A DNA stretch of 64,000 bases from Microbulbifer sp. ALW1. Lineage in GTDB: Bacteria > Pseudomonadota > Gammaproteobacteria > Pseudomonadales > Cellvibrionaceae. The notes under the pieces are model-generated. The model saw nothing but the letters and a program-made list of their open reading frames with translations. It was not told the origin of the DNA and made no database searches. Positions 43,293-52,578 of this stretch are shown here, in pieces; the stretch's first letter is position 1; every line of letters starts with the position of its first letter. The stretch is from NCBI RefSeq assembly GCF_009903625.1, contig NZ_CP047569.1:2016501-2080500 (forward strand). Reading direction: 5' to 3'. Both the position numbers and the translations under genes were made by a program.

Positions 43293-44693
43293 ATGTCACT
43301 GAGTGTTTTTGATCTGTTCAAGATCGGTATTGGTCCTTCCAGCTCCCATACCGTTGGACCGATGAAGGCCGCCGGCCTGTTTCTGCAATTGATGCGCGAC
43401 AACGGCAGCTTTAACCAGGTGGTCAGGGTATCTGCACATATGTTCGGTTCCCTCGGTGCCACTGGTGTCGGCCACGGCACCACCAAGGCGGTGATGCTGG
43501 GGCTCGAGGGTGAGCAACCGGAGCTGGTAGATACCGATACCGTTGATCAGCGCGTGGCCGCGGTTGAGCAGTGCCGCAGCCTGAACCTCGATGGCGAGCG
43601 GGTGATTGCGTTTGACCCGGCGCAGGATCTGCTGTTGATCGGTGAAGAGGAATTGCCGCTGCACGCCAACGGTATGCGCTTTACCGCCCTCGATGATCGC
43701 GGACGTGTACTGGTAGAAGAGGTGTACTACTCCATCGGCGGTGGCTTTGTGGTGACCGAGGCCGAGGCGCAATCGGACAACGCCCTTGAGCAGGCCCGGG
43801 CGGTGCCCTACGAGTTCAACACCGCGGAAGAGCTGCTGGCGATCTGCGCGCGTGAGAACCTCAAAATCAGCGATGTGATGCTGGCGAACGAGGCGTCCTG
43901 GCGCAGCGAAGCGGAAACCCGCGCTGGCCTGATGAAAATCTGGCAGGTGATGCAGGACTGTGTGACCAACGGCATGCAAAACGATGGCATTCTGCCCGGC
44001 GGTCTCAAGGTGAAGCGCCGTGCGTCCAACCTCTACCAGCAACTGCGCAGCCGCCCCGAAGCCTGCCTGTCCGACCCGCTGTCGGCATTGGACTGGGTGA
44101 CCCTGTATGCACTGGCCGTGAATGAAGAAAACGCGGCCGGCGGTCGCATTGTTACCGCGCCCACCAATGGCGCCGCGGGCATCATCCCGGCAGTGCTGCA
44201 TTACTTTATGCGCTTCTCCAGAAACCCCACGGAAGAAGACGTTATCCGTTTCCTGCTCACCGCGGCCGCGGTGGGCATCCTGTTCAAGAAAAACGCTTCC
44301 ATCAGCGGTGCCGAAGTCGGGTGTCAGGGCGAAGTTGGTTCTGCCTGCTCCATGGCTGCTGCGGGCCTCGCGGAAGTACTCGATGGCACGCCACGGCAGG
44401 TGGAAAACGCCGCGGAAATTGCCATGGAGCACAACCTCGGGCTCACCTGCGATCCGGTGGGTGGCCTGGTGCAGGTGCCCTGTATCGAACGCAATGCTAT
44501 GGCCTCGGTAAAAGCCATCAGTGCCGCACGCATGGCGTTACGCGGTGACGGTGAGCACTTTATCTCTCTGGACAAAGTCATCCGCACCATGCGCGATACC
44601 GGTCGCGACATGCAGGACAAATACAAGGAAACCGCCCGCGGCGGACTGGCGGTAAACGCGATCGATCTGCCGGTCAGCGTTGTTGAATGCTAA
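43293..44693 (+). CDS. sdaA: L-serine ammonia-lyase (iron-sulfur type)
   Basis: A 466-residue single-chain L-serine dehydratase converting serine to pyruvate and ammonia. It opens with [21 protein letters not shown], characteristic of the beta domain, and has the alpha-domain Cys residues for the 4Fe-4S cluster in [16 protein letters not shown] and [16 protein letters not shown]. The cluster is oxygen-sensitive in this family. The ATG at 43293 lies just past the glyA stop. Together with glyA it turns glycine-derived serine to pyruvate. Confidence 0.95.
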   Translation: MSLSVFDLFKIGIGPSSSHTVGPMKAAGLFLQLMRDNGSFNQVVRVSAHMFGSLGATGVGHGTTKAVMLGLEGEQPELVDTDTVDQRVAAVEQCRSLNLDGERVIAFDPAQDLLLIGEEELPLHANGMRFTALDDRGRVLVEEVYYSIGGGFVVTEAEAQSDNALEQARAVPYEFNTAEELLAICARENLKISDVMLANEASWRSEAETRAGLMKIWQVMQDCVTNGMQNDGILPGGLKVKRRASNLYQQLRSRPEACLSDPLSALDWVTLYALAVNEENAAGGRIVTAPTNGAAGIIPAVLHYFMRFSRNPTEEDVIRFLLTAAAVGILFKKNASISGAEVGCQGEVGSACSMAAAGLAEVLDGTPRQVENAAEIAMEHNLGLTCDPVGGLVQVPCIERNAMASVKAISAARMALRGDGEHFISLDKVIRTMRDTGRDMQDKYKETARGGLAVNAIDLPVSVVEC

Positions 44694-44699
44694 GAACAC

Positions 44700-44735
44700 G
44701 CTAATCAAGAAGAACAAGCTAATCAAGAAGAACAG
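44700..44735. repeat. two tandem 18-bp repeats between sdaA and gcvT
   Basis: GCTAATCAAGAAGAACAA (44700-44717) is followed directly by GCTAATCAAGAAGAACAG (44718-44735), three bases before the gcvT ATG. The unit contains purine-rich AAGAAG that may serve as a weak ribosome site, so copy number could influence gcvT translation. Confidence 0.8.
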
Positions 44736-44738
44736 GCC

Positions 44739-45854
44739 ATGAAAAACGAATCCCAAAAAACACCGCTGTACGACCTGCATGTAGAACTCGGGGGCAAGAT
44801 GGTGCCTTTTGCCGGCTACGCCATGCCGGTGCAGTACCGCGCCGGCATCGTGCAGGAACATCTGCACACCCGCGAAGCGGTGGGTGTATTCGACGTTTCC
44901 CATATGGGGCAACTGGTGGTGCGTGGCGAGAGCGCCGCTACCGCGCTGGAAAAACTGCTGCCGATCGATGTGCAGGCGCTGCAAATTCATCAGCAGTGCT
45001 ATGCGGTCATGACCTCGGAAGCGGGTGGCATACTCGATGATCTGATCATCACCCGCTGGGCCGAAGACGAGTTTTTCCTGGTGGTGAATGCGGCCACTGC
45101 GGCGGCCGATATTGCGCACCTGCAACAGCACCTGCGCGGTTGTGATATCCGGGTGCTCGGTCAGCAGGCGCTGCTGGCGGTTCAGGGCCCCATGGCCGGC
45201 GAATTGATCGGCGAACTGGCGCCGGCGACCCGTGCGCTGACCTTTATGCATGGCACCCGCACCGAGATTTTCGGCGAGGACTGTTATGTAACGCGTTCTG
45301 GCTACACCGGTGAAGACGGATTTGAAATTTCCATCGCCGCCAGCGCAGTGGAGTCGTTCGCGCGCAAGCTGCTGGAAGACGGCCGTGTACAGATGATCGG
45401 GCTCGGTGCCCGCGACACCCTGCGCCTGGAAGCGGGCCTCTGTCTGTATGGCAATGATATGGACAGCAACACTACCCCGGTGGAAGCGAGCCTGCTGTGG
45501 AGCATTGCCAAACCGCGCCGCGCGGACGGCGCCAAGGCCGGTGGCTTCCTCGGTGCCGATATCGTACTGGGGCAAATCGCAGAAGGGGTCTCGCGCAAGC
45601 GTGTGGGTTTCTCCGTGCAGGGCAAGATCCCGGTGCGCGCCGGTGCCGACATTATCGATGAAGCCGGCAATGTGGTCGGCAAGGTCACCAGTGGCGGTTA
45701 CGGCCCCACCCTCGGTGCCGCCATCGCTATGGGCTATGTGGATCGCGGCTATGTACAAACCGGTACCGGCCTGCAGGCTCTGGTGCGCGGTAAGGCGGTA
45801 CCGATCGTCGTTGCCAAAACACCGTTTGTACCCCAGCGCTACTACCGCGGTTGA
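44739..45854 (+). CDS. gcvT: aminomethyltransferase, T-protein of the glycine cleavage system
   Basis: A 371-residue tetrahydrofolate-dependent enzyme that takes the aminomethyl group from lipoylated GcvH and releases ammonia and methylene-THF. TPLYDLHVELGGKMVPFAGYAMPVQY, VGVFDVSHMGQLVVRG (containing the folate-site Asp region) and the RSGYTGEDGFEI segment are family signatures, as is LCLYGNDMD near residue 240. The length is normal. The ribosome site is weak and lies in the tandem repeat before it. Confidence 0.95.
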   Translation: MKNESQKTPLYDLHVELGGKMVPFAGYAMPVQYRAGIVQEHLHTREAVGVFDVSHMGQLVVRGESAATALEKLLPIDVQALQIHQQCYAVMTSEAGGILDDLIITRWAEDEFFLVVNAATAAADIAHLQQHLRGCDIRVLGQQALLAVQGPMAGELIGELAPATRALTFMHGTRTEIFGEDCYVTRSGYTGEDGFEISIAASAVESFARKLLEDGRVQMIGLGARDTLRLEAGLCLYGNDMDSNTTPVEASLLWSIAKPRRADGAKAGGFLGADIVLGQIAEGVSRKRVGFSVQGKIPVRAGADIIDEAGNVVGKVTSGGYGPTLGAAIAMGYVDRGYVQTGTGLQALVRGKAVPIVVAKTPFVPQRYYRG

Positions 45855-45916
45855 GCCGTGCCTGACTCACATTAGAGTCACACCAGAATCACACATTTAA
45901 ATTCAGGGAAAAACAC

Positions 45917-46291
45917 ATGAGCAACGTGAAATACAGTGAGAGCCACGAGTGGTTTGCCGTCGAGGGTGACGAGGTCATCGTGGGTATCACCGAGTTTGCC
46001 CAATCCCAGCTGGGAGACGTGGTGTTTGTCGAACTGCCGGAAGAGGGTGCCGAGCTGGCGGCCGGGGATGAGGTCGCGGTAATCGAATCCGTGAAGGCGG
46101 CTGGCGATATTTCGCTGCCGTTTGCTGCCACTGTGGTCGCGGTCAACGGCGCACTGCCGGATGAACCGGAACTGGTAAACAGCGACCCGATGGGCGATGG
46201 CTGGTTCATGCGCGTGCGCCCGGAAAATGCCGCGGATCTGGAAAACCTGCTGAGCGCCGATGCCTATGCGGCGCTGATTGATGGCGAGTAA
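45917..46291 (+). CDS. gcvH: glycine cleavage system H protein
   Basis: A 124-residue lipoyl carrier protein that shuttles the aminomethyl group between GcvP, GcvT and the L-protein. The lipoylation Lys60 lies in [46 protein letters not shown] at the start is typical. AGGGAAAA lies before the ATG. No gene for the L-protein (lipoamide dehydrogenase) is in the operon, as usual. Confidence 0.96.
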   Translation: MSNVKYSESHEWFAVEGDEVIVGITEFAQSQLGDVVFVELPEEGAELAAGDEVAVIESVKAAGDISLPFAATVVAVNGALPDEPELVNSDPMGDGWFMRVRPENAADLENLLSADAYAALIDGE

Positions 46292-46316
46292 CACTTAACC
46301 GCGAAGGAAAATGTTC

Positions 46317-49238
46317 ATGCTGCAAGCCAAGCACACCCTGCGCGACCTCGAAGGGCGCGACGAATTTACCCGGCGTCATATCGGACCGTCGAGCGAAGAC
46401 CTGGCGCGTTTGCTGGAGACCCTGGGGCACTCCAGTATCGACGACTTCATCGGTGAAGTGGTGCCGGGGGGAATCCGTATGCCGGCGCCGCTGGCACTGC
46501 CGGAGAGCATGCCCGAGCACGAGGCTCTCGCGGAGCTGCGTACGCTGGCGAATCAGAACAAAACGTTCCGCACTTTTATCGGCCAGGGCTACTACGGCAC
46601 CCGCACGCCCAATGTGGTGCTGCGCAATATTCTCGAAAACCCTGCCTGGTACACCGCCTATACCCCCTACCAGCCGGAAATTTCCCAGGGCCGCCTGGAA
46701 GCGTTGTTCAACTTCCAGACCATGGTCAGTGACCTCACCGGGTTGGACCTGGCCAATGCGTCCATGCTGGATGAAGCCACCGCTGCGGCCGAGGCGATGA
46801 CCCTGTGCCAACGTATGGCCAAGTCCAAAGCGCAGGCATTTTTTGTGGATCGCGACTGCCTGCCGCAAACCATCGAGGTGTTGCAAACCCGCGCGGAGCC
46901 GCTGGGTATCGAGGTGATCATTGGCGATCCGCTCGTGGAACTGGATGCGAGCAAGGTTTTTGGCGTGCTGCTGCAATATCCCGGTGCCAGCGGTGCGGTG
47001 CGCGATTACCGTAAGGTGATCGAAGATGTGCATGGACAGCGCGGTCTGGTGGTGATGGCGGCGGATATTCTCAGCTTGTTAATGCTGACCTCGCCGGGAG
47101 AACTGGGCGCGGATGTAGCCGTGGGTTCCACCCAGCGTTTTGGTGTGCCCATGGGCTTTGGCGGACCACACGCTGCCTATATGGCAACCCGCGAATCCTA
47201 CAAGCGCTCACTGCCGGGGCGCCTCGTCGGCCAGTCTGTCGACAGCAACGGCAAGCCCGCCTACCGTCTCGCGCTGCAAACCCGCGAGCAACATATCCGC
47301 CGGGAAAAGGCCACCTCTAACATCTGTACTGCACAGGTTCTGCTGGCGGTGATGGCTTCCATGTACGCGGTGTATCACGGTCCACAGGGATTGCGTACTA
47401 TCGCCAACCGGGTACATCACCTGACCAGCGTACTCGCGCTCGGTTTGCAGGAACTGGGTGCCGGTATTGAAAACGACTGCTGGTTTGACACCGTCACTGT
47501 GCGTACCAATGGTGATGCAGTAGAGCTTCATCAGGCCGCGAACGCAAAGGGTTTGAACCTGCGGGTGATCGACGACGAGCGTGTGGGCATTTCATTGGAC
47601 GAAACCGCCACGCGCGCGGATGTGGAAGCACTCTGGTCGCTCTTTATTAGTGCTGATAGTAGTGATGGTAGTTGTGCTGACAATTCGTTGAGCTTTGAGG
47701 ACATCGAATCCCGCGAGGCACCAATCGTTCCCGGCAAGCTGCTGCGCACCGGTGCGCTGCTCAGCCACGAGGTGTTCAACCGCTATCACTCCGAGACCGA
47801 AATGCTGCGCTACCTGCGCGTGTTGGCTGACCGGGATATCGCCCTCGACCGCTCGATGATCCCGCTGGGTTCCTGCACCATGAAGCTGAACGCGACCGCG
47901 GAAATGCTGCCGGTGACCTGGCCGGAATTTGCCAATGTGCATCCGCTGGCACCGGCCGAGCAGGTGGCGGGCTACCGTGCCCTGATCGAAGGCCTAGAAT
48001 CCATACTGTGCGAGATCACCGGTTACGATGCGGTTTCCCTGCAGCCCAATGCCGGCTCCCAGGGCGAGTACGCGGGCCTGCTGGCCATTCGCGCCTATCA
48101 CGCCAGCCGCGGTGAAGCGGGACGCGATATCTGCCTGATTCCGAGCTCCGCCCACGGCACCAACCCCGCGTCGGCACAGATGTGTGGCATGCGCGTGGTC
48201 GTCGTGAAGTGCGACGATAACGGCAATGTCAGCCTGGAAGACTTGCGCGTGAAAGCCAGCGAGCACGCCGAGCGACTGGCCGCCATTATGGTGACCTACC
48301 CTTCTACTCACGGCGTATTCGAGGAGGGGATTCGCGAGATCGCCGACATAGTGCATGGCCACGGCGGCCAGGTATATATCGACGGAGCCAACCTCAATGC
48401 CATGGTGGGCCTGTGCCAGCCGGGCAAATTTGGCGGCGACGTGTCGCACCTGAACCTGCACAAAACCTTCTGTATTCCCCACGGCGGTGGTGGTCCCGGT
48501 GTTGGTCCCGTGGCCGTGGGTGCCCATCTGGCAGAGTTTCTGCCCGGCGCGGTGTCTGCCGGTAGCCAGGGTATGGCGCCGGGCAATCGCAGTGGCGCGC
48601 CGGTATCTGCGGCAACCGCGGGCAGCGCGAGCATTTTGCCGATTACCTGGATGTATATCCGCATGATGGGCCGCGACGGATTGCGCAAGGCGACCGAGCT
48701 GGCCATCGTCAATGCCAACTACATCGCCGCGCGTCTTCAGGCGCACTATCCGATCCTGTATCGCGGTACTAATGGACGGGTGGCGCACGAGTGCATCGTC
48801 GACCTGCGGCCGATCAAAGACAGCAGTGGAATCTCCGTCGACGACGTGGCCAAGCGCCTGATTGACTACGGTTTCCACGCGCCGACCATGTCCTTTCCGG
48901 TAGCCGGTACGCTGATGATCGAGCCCACGGAAAGTGAATCCCTGGCAGAGCTGGATCGTTTCTGCGATGCGATGATCCAGATCCGCGAAGAGATTGCGAA
49001 AGTGGAGCGCGGTGACTGGCCGCTGGACAGCAACCCGCTGGTCAATGCCCCGCATACCGCCGATGTGCTGGCGGTAGAACGCTGGGAACATGCCTACAGT
49101 CGCGCCGAGGCGGTATTCCCACTGCAGTCCCTGCGCCGGGCAAAATACTGGCCGCCGGTGGGGCGTGTGGATAATGTCTACGGAGACAAGAACCTGATCT
49201 GTTCCTGCCCGCCGCTAGCGTCTTATCTGGACGACTAA
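46317..49238 (+). CDS. gcvP: glycine dehydrogenase (decarboxylating), P-protein
   Basis: A 973-residue PLP enzyme that decarboxylates glycine and hands the aminomethyl group to GcvH. It is the fused single-chain form: the N-terminal half ([21 protein letters not shown] to about 450) resembles GcvPA, and the C-terminal half carries the PLP Lys716 in [35 protein letters not shown] is another signature. A short, Ser/Asp-rich linker near 445-460 joins the halves. The ATG at 46317 is chosen because AAGGA (46304-46308) lies 8 bases before it; ATG 46311 is too close. A strong terminator ends the operon. Confidence 0.95.
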   Translation: MLQAKHTLRDLEGRDEFTRRHIGPSSEDLARLLETLGHSSIDDFIGEVVPGGIRMPAPLALPESMPEHEALAELRTLANQNKTFRTFIGQGYYGTRTPNVVLRNILENPAWYTAYTPYQPEISQGRLEALFNFQTMVSDLTGLDLANASMLDEATAAAEAMTLCQRMAKSKAQAFFVDRDCLPQTIEVLQTRAEPLGIEVIIGDPLVELDASKVFGVLLQYPGASGAVRDYRKVIEDVHGQRGLVVMAADILSLLMLTSPGELGADVAVGSTQRFGVPMGFGGPHAAYMATRESYKRSLPGRLVGQSVDSNGKPAYRLALQTREQHIRREKATSNICTAQVLLAVMASMYAVYHGPQGLRTIANRVHHLTSVLALGLQELGAGIENDCWFDTVTVRTNGDAVELHQAANAKGLNLRVIDDERVGISLDETATRADVEALWSLFISADSSDGSCADNSLSFEDIESREAPIVPGKLLRTGALLSHEVFNRYHSETEMLRYLRVLADRDIALDRSMIPLGSCTMKLNATAEMLPVTWPEFANVHPLAPAEQVAGYRALIEGLESILCEITGYDAVSLQPNAGSQGEYAGLLAIRAYHASRGEAGRDICLIPSSAHGTNPASAQMCGMRVVVVKCDDNGNVSLEDLRVKASEHAERLAAIMVTYPSTHGVFEEGIREIADIVHGHGGQVYIDGANLNAMVGLCQPGKFGGDVSHLNLHKTFCIPHGGGGPGVGPVAVGAHLAEFLPGAVSAGSQGMAPGNRSGAPVSAATAGSASILPITWMYIRMMGRDGLRKATELAIVNANYIAARLQAHYPILYRGTNGRVAHECIVDLRPIKDSSGISVDDVAKRLIDYGFHAPTMSFPVAGTLMIEPTESESLAELDRFCDAMIQIREEIAKVERGDWPLDSNPLVNAPHTADVLAVERWEHAYSRAEAVFPLQSLRRAKYWPPVGRVDNVYGDKNLICSCPPLASYLDD

Positions 49239-49240
49239 TA

Positions 49241-49269
49241 AAAAAGCAGCCTTCGGGCTGCTTTTTTTT
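49241..49269. terminator. strong bidirectional intrinsic terminator after gcvP
   Basis: GCAGCC-TTCG-GGCTGC (49246-49261), flanked by a run of A on the left and eight T on the right (49262-49269), forms a stable hairpin with a tetraloop. It lies just after gcvP and also serves the convergent gene at 49337. Confidence 0.95.
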
Positions 49270-49336
49270 CTGCTTTGGTGAATGGATACTGTTTCCACGT
49301 GTTGACACCGCCTTGTTTAAAAAACGGGCGTGCGCG

Positions 49337-50296
49337 TTAAATATTTCCCGGTCCCTTGGGAACAAGGCCGGTGGGATTGAGGGCTTTGATCGAGTAGTAC
49401 CCCGCCTTGATATGCGACAGGTTTACGGTTTCCTTCACGCCCTCTGTGTTGAGAATTCGCTGCATATAGCGGTGCAGATTCGGCATTTCTCTGAGCGCAT
49501 TGCGATTGCACTTGAACAGGCTGTAATAGGCAGCATCAAACCGCACCAGGGTAACGAACAGGCGAATGTCCGATTCGGTCAGCGCATTCCCGAATAGGAA
49601 GACTCGGCCATCGGCTAGCCGGGATTCCATTTCATCCAGCGCGCCAAACACTCGGGTATACGCTTCTTCGTAGGCAAATTGTGTGGTGGCGAAGCCGGCC
49701 TGGTAGACGCCGTTATTCAGGTTGTCGTACAGGTAGCTGTTCATTGCGTCGATGTCTGCCTGCTGCGCTTCGGGGTACAGGTCGAGCGCTTTATTGGCGT
49801 CACCGCTACCGAGATGGGCGAAAGCGGTATTGAGCATCCGCACAATATCTGCGGACTCGTTGTTGACGATGGTCCCGGTGTGTTTGTCCCACAGCACCGG
49901 CACCGTGGCGCGCCCGGTAAAATTGGGATCGGCGCGGGTGTAAAGTTCATGCATATGGCGTGCGCCGTTCAGCGTATCGTCGTCGCTGCCGCTGAAACCG
50001 CCGAACGCCCAGCCCTGATCGGTGAGCGCCGGATTGACCACCGACACGCTGATCACATCGCTCAGGCCTTTCAATTGACGCGCCATCAGGGCGCGGCTCG
50101 CCCAGGGGCAGATGTAGGCCACGTACAGATGGTAGCGGCCGGCCTCTGCCCTGAAGCCTCCTCGGCCCGTGACTCCAGCGGAACCGTCCACCGTTACCCA
50201 GTTGCGGAAGGATGATGCCTGCCGAATAAAGCGGCCGTCGTCGTCTTCCTGTTGCACCGGTTGCCAGTCTTCCTGCCAAACACCATTTACTAACAT
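49337..50296 (-). CDS. glutathionyl-hydroquinone reductase (YqjG/ECM4-like GST)
   Basis: A 319-residue Xi-class glutathione transferase. YHLYVAYICPWASRALMARQLKGL places the catalytic Cys63 in the CPWA motif; VPVLWDKHTGTIVNNESADIVRML is the glutathione-binding part, and ESDIRLFVTLVRFDAAYYSLFKCN is typical for the C-terminal helical domain. These enzymes reduce glutathionyl-hydroquinones and quinone conjugates. It follows the DoxX gene by 71 bases on the same strand, and the pair is likely co-transcribed and controlled by the LysR gene beyond. Confidence 0.92.
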   Translation of the reverse strand: MLVNGVWQEDWQPVQQEDDDGRFIRQASSFRNWVTVDGSAGVTGRGGFRAEAGRYHLYVAYICPWASRALMARQLKGLSDVISVSVVNPALTDQGWAFGGFSGSDDDTLNGARHMHELYTRADPNFTGRATVPVLWDKHTGTIVNNESADIVRMLNTAFAHLGSGDANKALDLYPEAQQADIDAMNSYLYDNLNNGVYQAGFATTQFAYEEAYTRVFGALDEMESRLADGRVFLFGNALTESDIRLFVTLVRFDAAYYSLFKCNRNALREMPNLHRYMQRILNTEGVKETVNLSHIKAGYYSIKALNPTGLVPKGPGNI

Positions 50297-50367
50297 GCTG
50301 TCACCACTTTTTGATCTGGGTGCGCCCCCGGTTTGGGGGCGCCGGGTTAGTTTCCGATACTGGCCTA

Positions 50368-50859
50368 TCAGGCGGTGCGGCCTGCGGGTTGCAGTGCTTG
50401 CGGGTCGCGATCTTCAGCCAGCAGATTGCGCAGGCCATTGTCCAGGGCGAGGGTACCGCCGCCCTGGATGGCCAGAGCCAGGGTCGCCGCGAACAGCGCC
50501 AGCGCGTATTCGTAACCGTTGTTGGTCAGGAAGAAGCCGCTACTGATATGGGCGCTGAAGATGGCCACCAGCATGGTGACGGCACTGACTGCCGCGGCGG
50601 GACGAGTGAGCAGGCCGAGCACCAGCGCCAGCCCGCCAAAGAATTCCGCGCTGCCGGCCAGCAGGGCCATCAGGTATCCGGGCTCCAGGCCGATGCTCGC
50701 CATCCACTGGCCGGTACCTTCCAGTCCGTAGCCGCCAAACCAGCCAAACAGCTTCTGCGCGCCGTGGGCGGCGAGGATGATGCCCACCGGCACCCGCAGG
50801 GCGAGGGCGCCCAGTCCAGTGTTAGAGCTCAAAATCTTGTTGATCACTTGCGTCGTCAT
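50368..50859 (-). CDS. DoxX family membrane protein
   Basis: A 163-residue inner-membrane protein with four helices. LALRVPVGIILAAHGAQKLFGWFGGYGLEGTGQWM at residues 20-55 is the DoxX signature, followed by YLMALLAGSAEFFGGLALVLGLLTRPAA. Members are linked to quinone or thiol redox stress, and the pairing with a glutathionyl-hydroquinone reductase supports this. The divergent LysR gene is the probable regulator. Confidence 0.88.
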   Translation of the reverse strand: MTTQVINKILSSNTGLGALALRVPVGIILAAHGAQKLFGWFGGYGLEGTGQWMASIGLEPGYLMALLAGSAEFFGGLALVLGLLTRPAAAVSAVTMLVAIFSAHISSGFFLTNNGYEYALALFAATLALAIQGGGTLALDNGLRNLLAEDRDPQALQPAGRTA

Positions 50860-50956
50860 AACCGTTCTCCGAGTTGTTGGGGTTGGGCTTGGTGTTGAAA
50901 CCTCACCAGCTTGGAATCAGTCTAATAGCAACGAATTGCTCTATAAATGCGTACTT

Positions 50957-50975
50957 TGTTGATCTACTATCAACA
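50957..50975. promoter_or_regulatory. inverted repeat between doxX and a LysR gene, likely operator
   Basis: TGTTGAT (50957-50963) and ATCAACA (50969-50975) form a perfect 7-bp inverted repeat with a 5-base spacer. It lies 30 bases before the LysR start and 98 bases before doxX, the usual place for a LysR-type site. Confidence 0.6.
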
Positions 50976-51004
50976 TATTGTTGGCAATTGGTTGGGTATC
51001 CCCG

Positions 51005-51919
51005 ATGGATCGAATTAATGCGCTGAGTGCCTTTGTGGCGGTCGCCGACGAGGGTGGCTTCAACAAGGCTGCGGACAAGCTGGAGCTGTCGAACCAGCTG
51101 GTCAGCAAATATGTGTCGCAGCTGGAAGAGCACCTCAAGGTGCGCCTGTTCAACCGCACCACAAGGCGCGTGCACCTGACGGAGGAGGGAGAGCAGTGCT
51201 ATCAGTTTGCCCTGCAGATCCTGGAGCGCCTGCAGGACATGGAGAGCCAGCTCGGACAGATGCAGAGCGAAGCCCGGGGACTGCTGCGCATCAGCGCACC
51301 GGTCACTTTTGCCACACGCCACCTGGCGCCGCTGATCGGGGACTTCAAACAAGCACACCCGGCGGTAGGTATCGAACTGCAACTCAATGACCGCAAGGTG
51401 GATGTCGTGGAAGAGGGGTTCGATGTGGCGCTGCGCATCGGTAAGCTGAAGAGCTCTTCGCTGATCGCCCGGCGGCTGTCGCCGATACGCCTGGTGGTGT
51501 GCGCATCCCCTGAATATCTGGCGCGGGAGGGTGTACCGGATACACCGGAAGACTTAAAGCCGGAACACTATCTGCGCTACAGCTACATGGAAGCGAGTTC
51601 CGGTGACTCCCGGCTGATGACCGCGCTGAAAAGAAGTCAGCCAGCGGGGGCGGCGGGCATTGTGTGCAACAACGGGGAAATATTGATGCAGGCCGCCATT
51701 GCCGGGCAGGGGTATGTATTGCAGCCCACCTTTATTGCCGGCGAAGCCGTCAAAGCGGGCAAGCTGAAAATCATTCTGCAGGCGTTTGAACCCGAGCCGC
51801 TGGCACTGTATGCGGTCTATCCCCACCGGAAGCTGCTGGCTACCAAACTCCGGGCATTTATCGATTTTATCAGCAGCTATTTTGGTGATCCGCCGTACTG
51901 GGATGGATTTGACGGCTAA
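51005..51919 (+). CDS. LysR-type regulator, divergent from doxX
   Basis: A 304-residue LysR-type transcription factor. MDRINALSAFVAVADEGGFNKAADKLELSNQLVSKYVSQLEEHLKVRLFNRTTRRVHLTEEG is the winged helix; the effector domain begins near residue 90 (GLLRISAPVTFATRHLAPLI). The close match to AaeR/DsdC-type openings does not define the effector. ATG 51005 is preferred over an upstream in-frame TTG at 50978, since it starts at the conserved MDRINAL. It most likely controls doxX and the quinone reductase gene. Confidence 0.88.
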   Translation: MDRINALSAFVAVADEGGFNKAADKLELSNQLVSKYVSQLEEHLKVRLFNRTTRRVHLTEEGEQCYQFALQILERLQDMESQLGQMQSEARGLLRISAPVTFATRHLAPLIGDFKQAHPAVGIELQLNDRKVDVVEEGFDVALRIGKLKSSSLIARRLSPIRLVVCASPEYLAREGVPDTPEDLKPEHYLRYSYMEASSGDSRLMTALKRSQPAGAAGIVCNNGEILMQAAIAGQGYVLQPTFIAGEAVKAGKLKIILQAFEPEPLALYAVYPHRKLLATKLRAFIDFISSYFGDPPYWDGFDG

Positions 51920-52032
51920 CCGCCAAGGTGCGGCTCCTCGGAACCGATTTTAAAAACTGATCCAGCTCCCAATCGGCGACGTAGTAACGGCAACTACATT
52001 TCGATTACATCTCGAATAAATTGGGCCGAACT

Positions 52033-52539
52033 ATGAGCGAATTGATCCGGCTGGTCTATGCCAGTCGTGCTGCCTTTAAACCTGTGCCGGTAACGCAGGG
52101 TGTTGAACCTTCCGTGGGGCGTATCCTGATGCAGAGCCGCAGAAACAATGCGCATGCGAGTATTGGTGGTGTGCTGTATTTCGGTGATGGCTACTTCTTT
52201 CAGACGCTGGAAGGCGAGCGCCAGGCCGTCAACCAGGCCTACCAGCGCATTGCCGCGGATGCGCGCCATCGGGAGGTGACGATTCTGTCATTGAAGACCG
52301 TGTCTGAACGTTTTTTCGAGGACTGGTCGATGAAGTATGTTCCGGCGGAGGAAGCGGTAAAGCAGTTTATTCGCAGCCGCAACTACCAGCGCTTCGAGCC
52401 ACTGAAGTTCCAGGAGGCGGAAGCCGAAGCGCTGATCGAACTGTTTCACCAGTATGACGACTCACTTGCCAACACTGGCGCCAAGGCCAAGAAAAAGCGC
52501 GCAGGCTGGTTTGGCTGGCGAAGGCTGTTTACCTCTTAA
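52033..52539 (+). CDS. BLUF-domain blue-light photoreceptor
   Basis: A 168-residue protein with an N-terminal BLUF domain (residues 3-95) that binds FAD. LIRLVYASR has the flavin-site Tyr9, the NN at 38-39 supplies the Asn, and GGVLYFGDGYFFQTLEGE the Gln57; these three residues drive the light switch. No GGDEF, EAL or cyclase output is fused. The C-terminal tail (about 110-168) is helical and ends in a basic Lys/Arg/Trp-rich stretch. The output is probably through a partner protein. The gene stands alone; ATG 52033 is the start. Confidence 0.92.
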   Translation: MSELIRLVYASRAAFKPVPVTQGVEPSVGRILMQSRRNNAHASIGGVLYFGDGYFFQTLEGERQAVNQAYQRIAADARHREVTILSLKTVSERFFEDWSMKYVPAEEAVKQFIRSRNYQRFEPLKFQEAEAEALIELFHQYDDSLANTGAKAKKKRAGWFGWRRLFTS

Positions 52540-52578
52540 GCCGGATCACTGAGTGCCCTGTACATGACTTTGAACGGA

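Noticed and set aside
41926..43299. Long minus-strand open frames opposite glyA and the other glycine-operon genes
   Set aside because: They mirror strongly conserved genes in GC-rich DNA, a normal by-product of codon bias.
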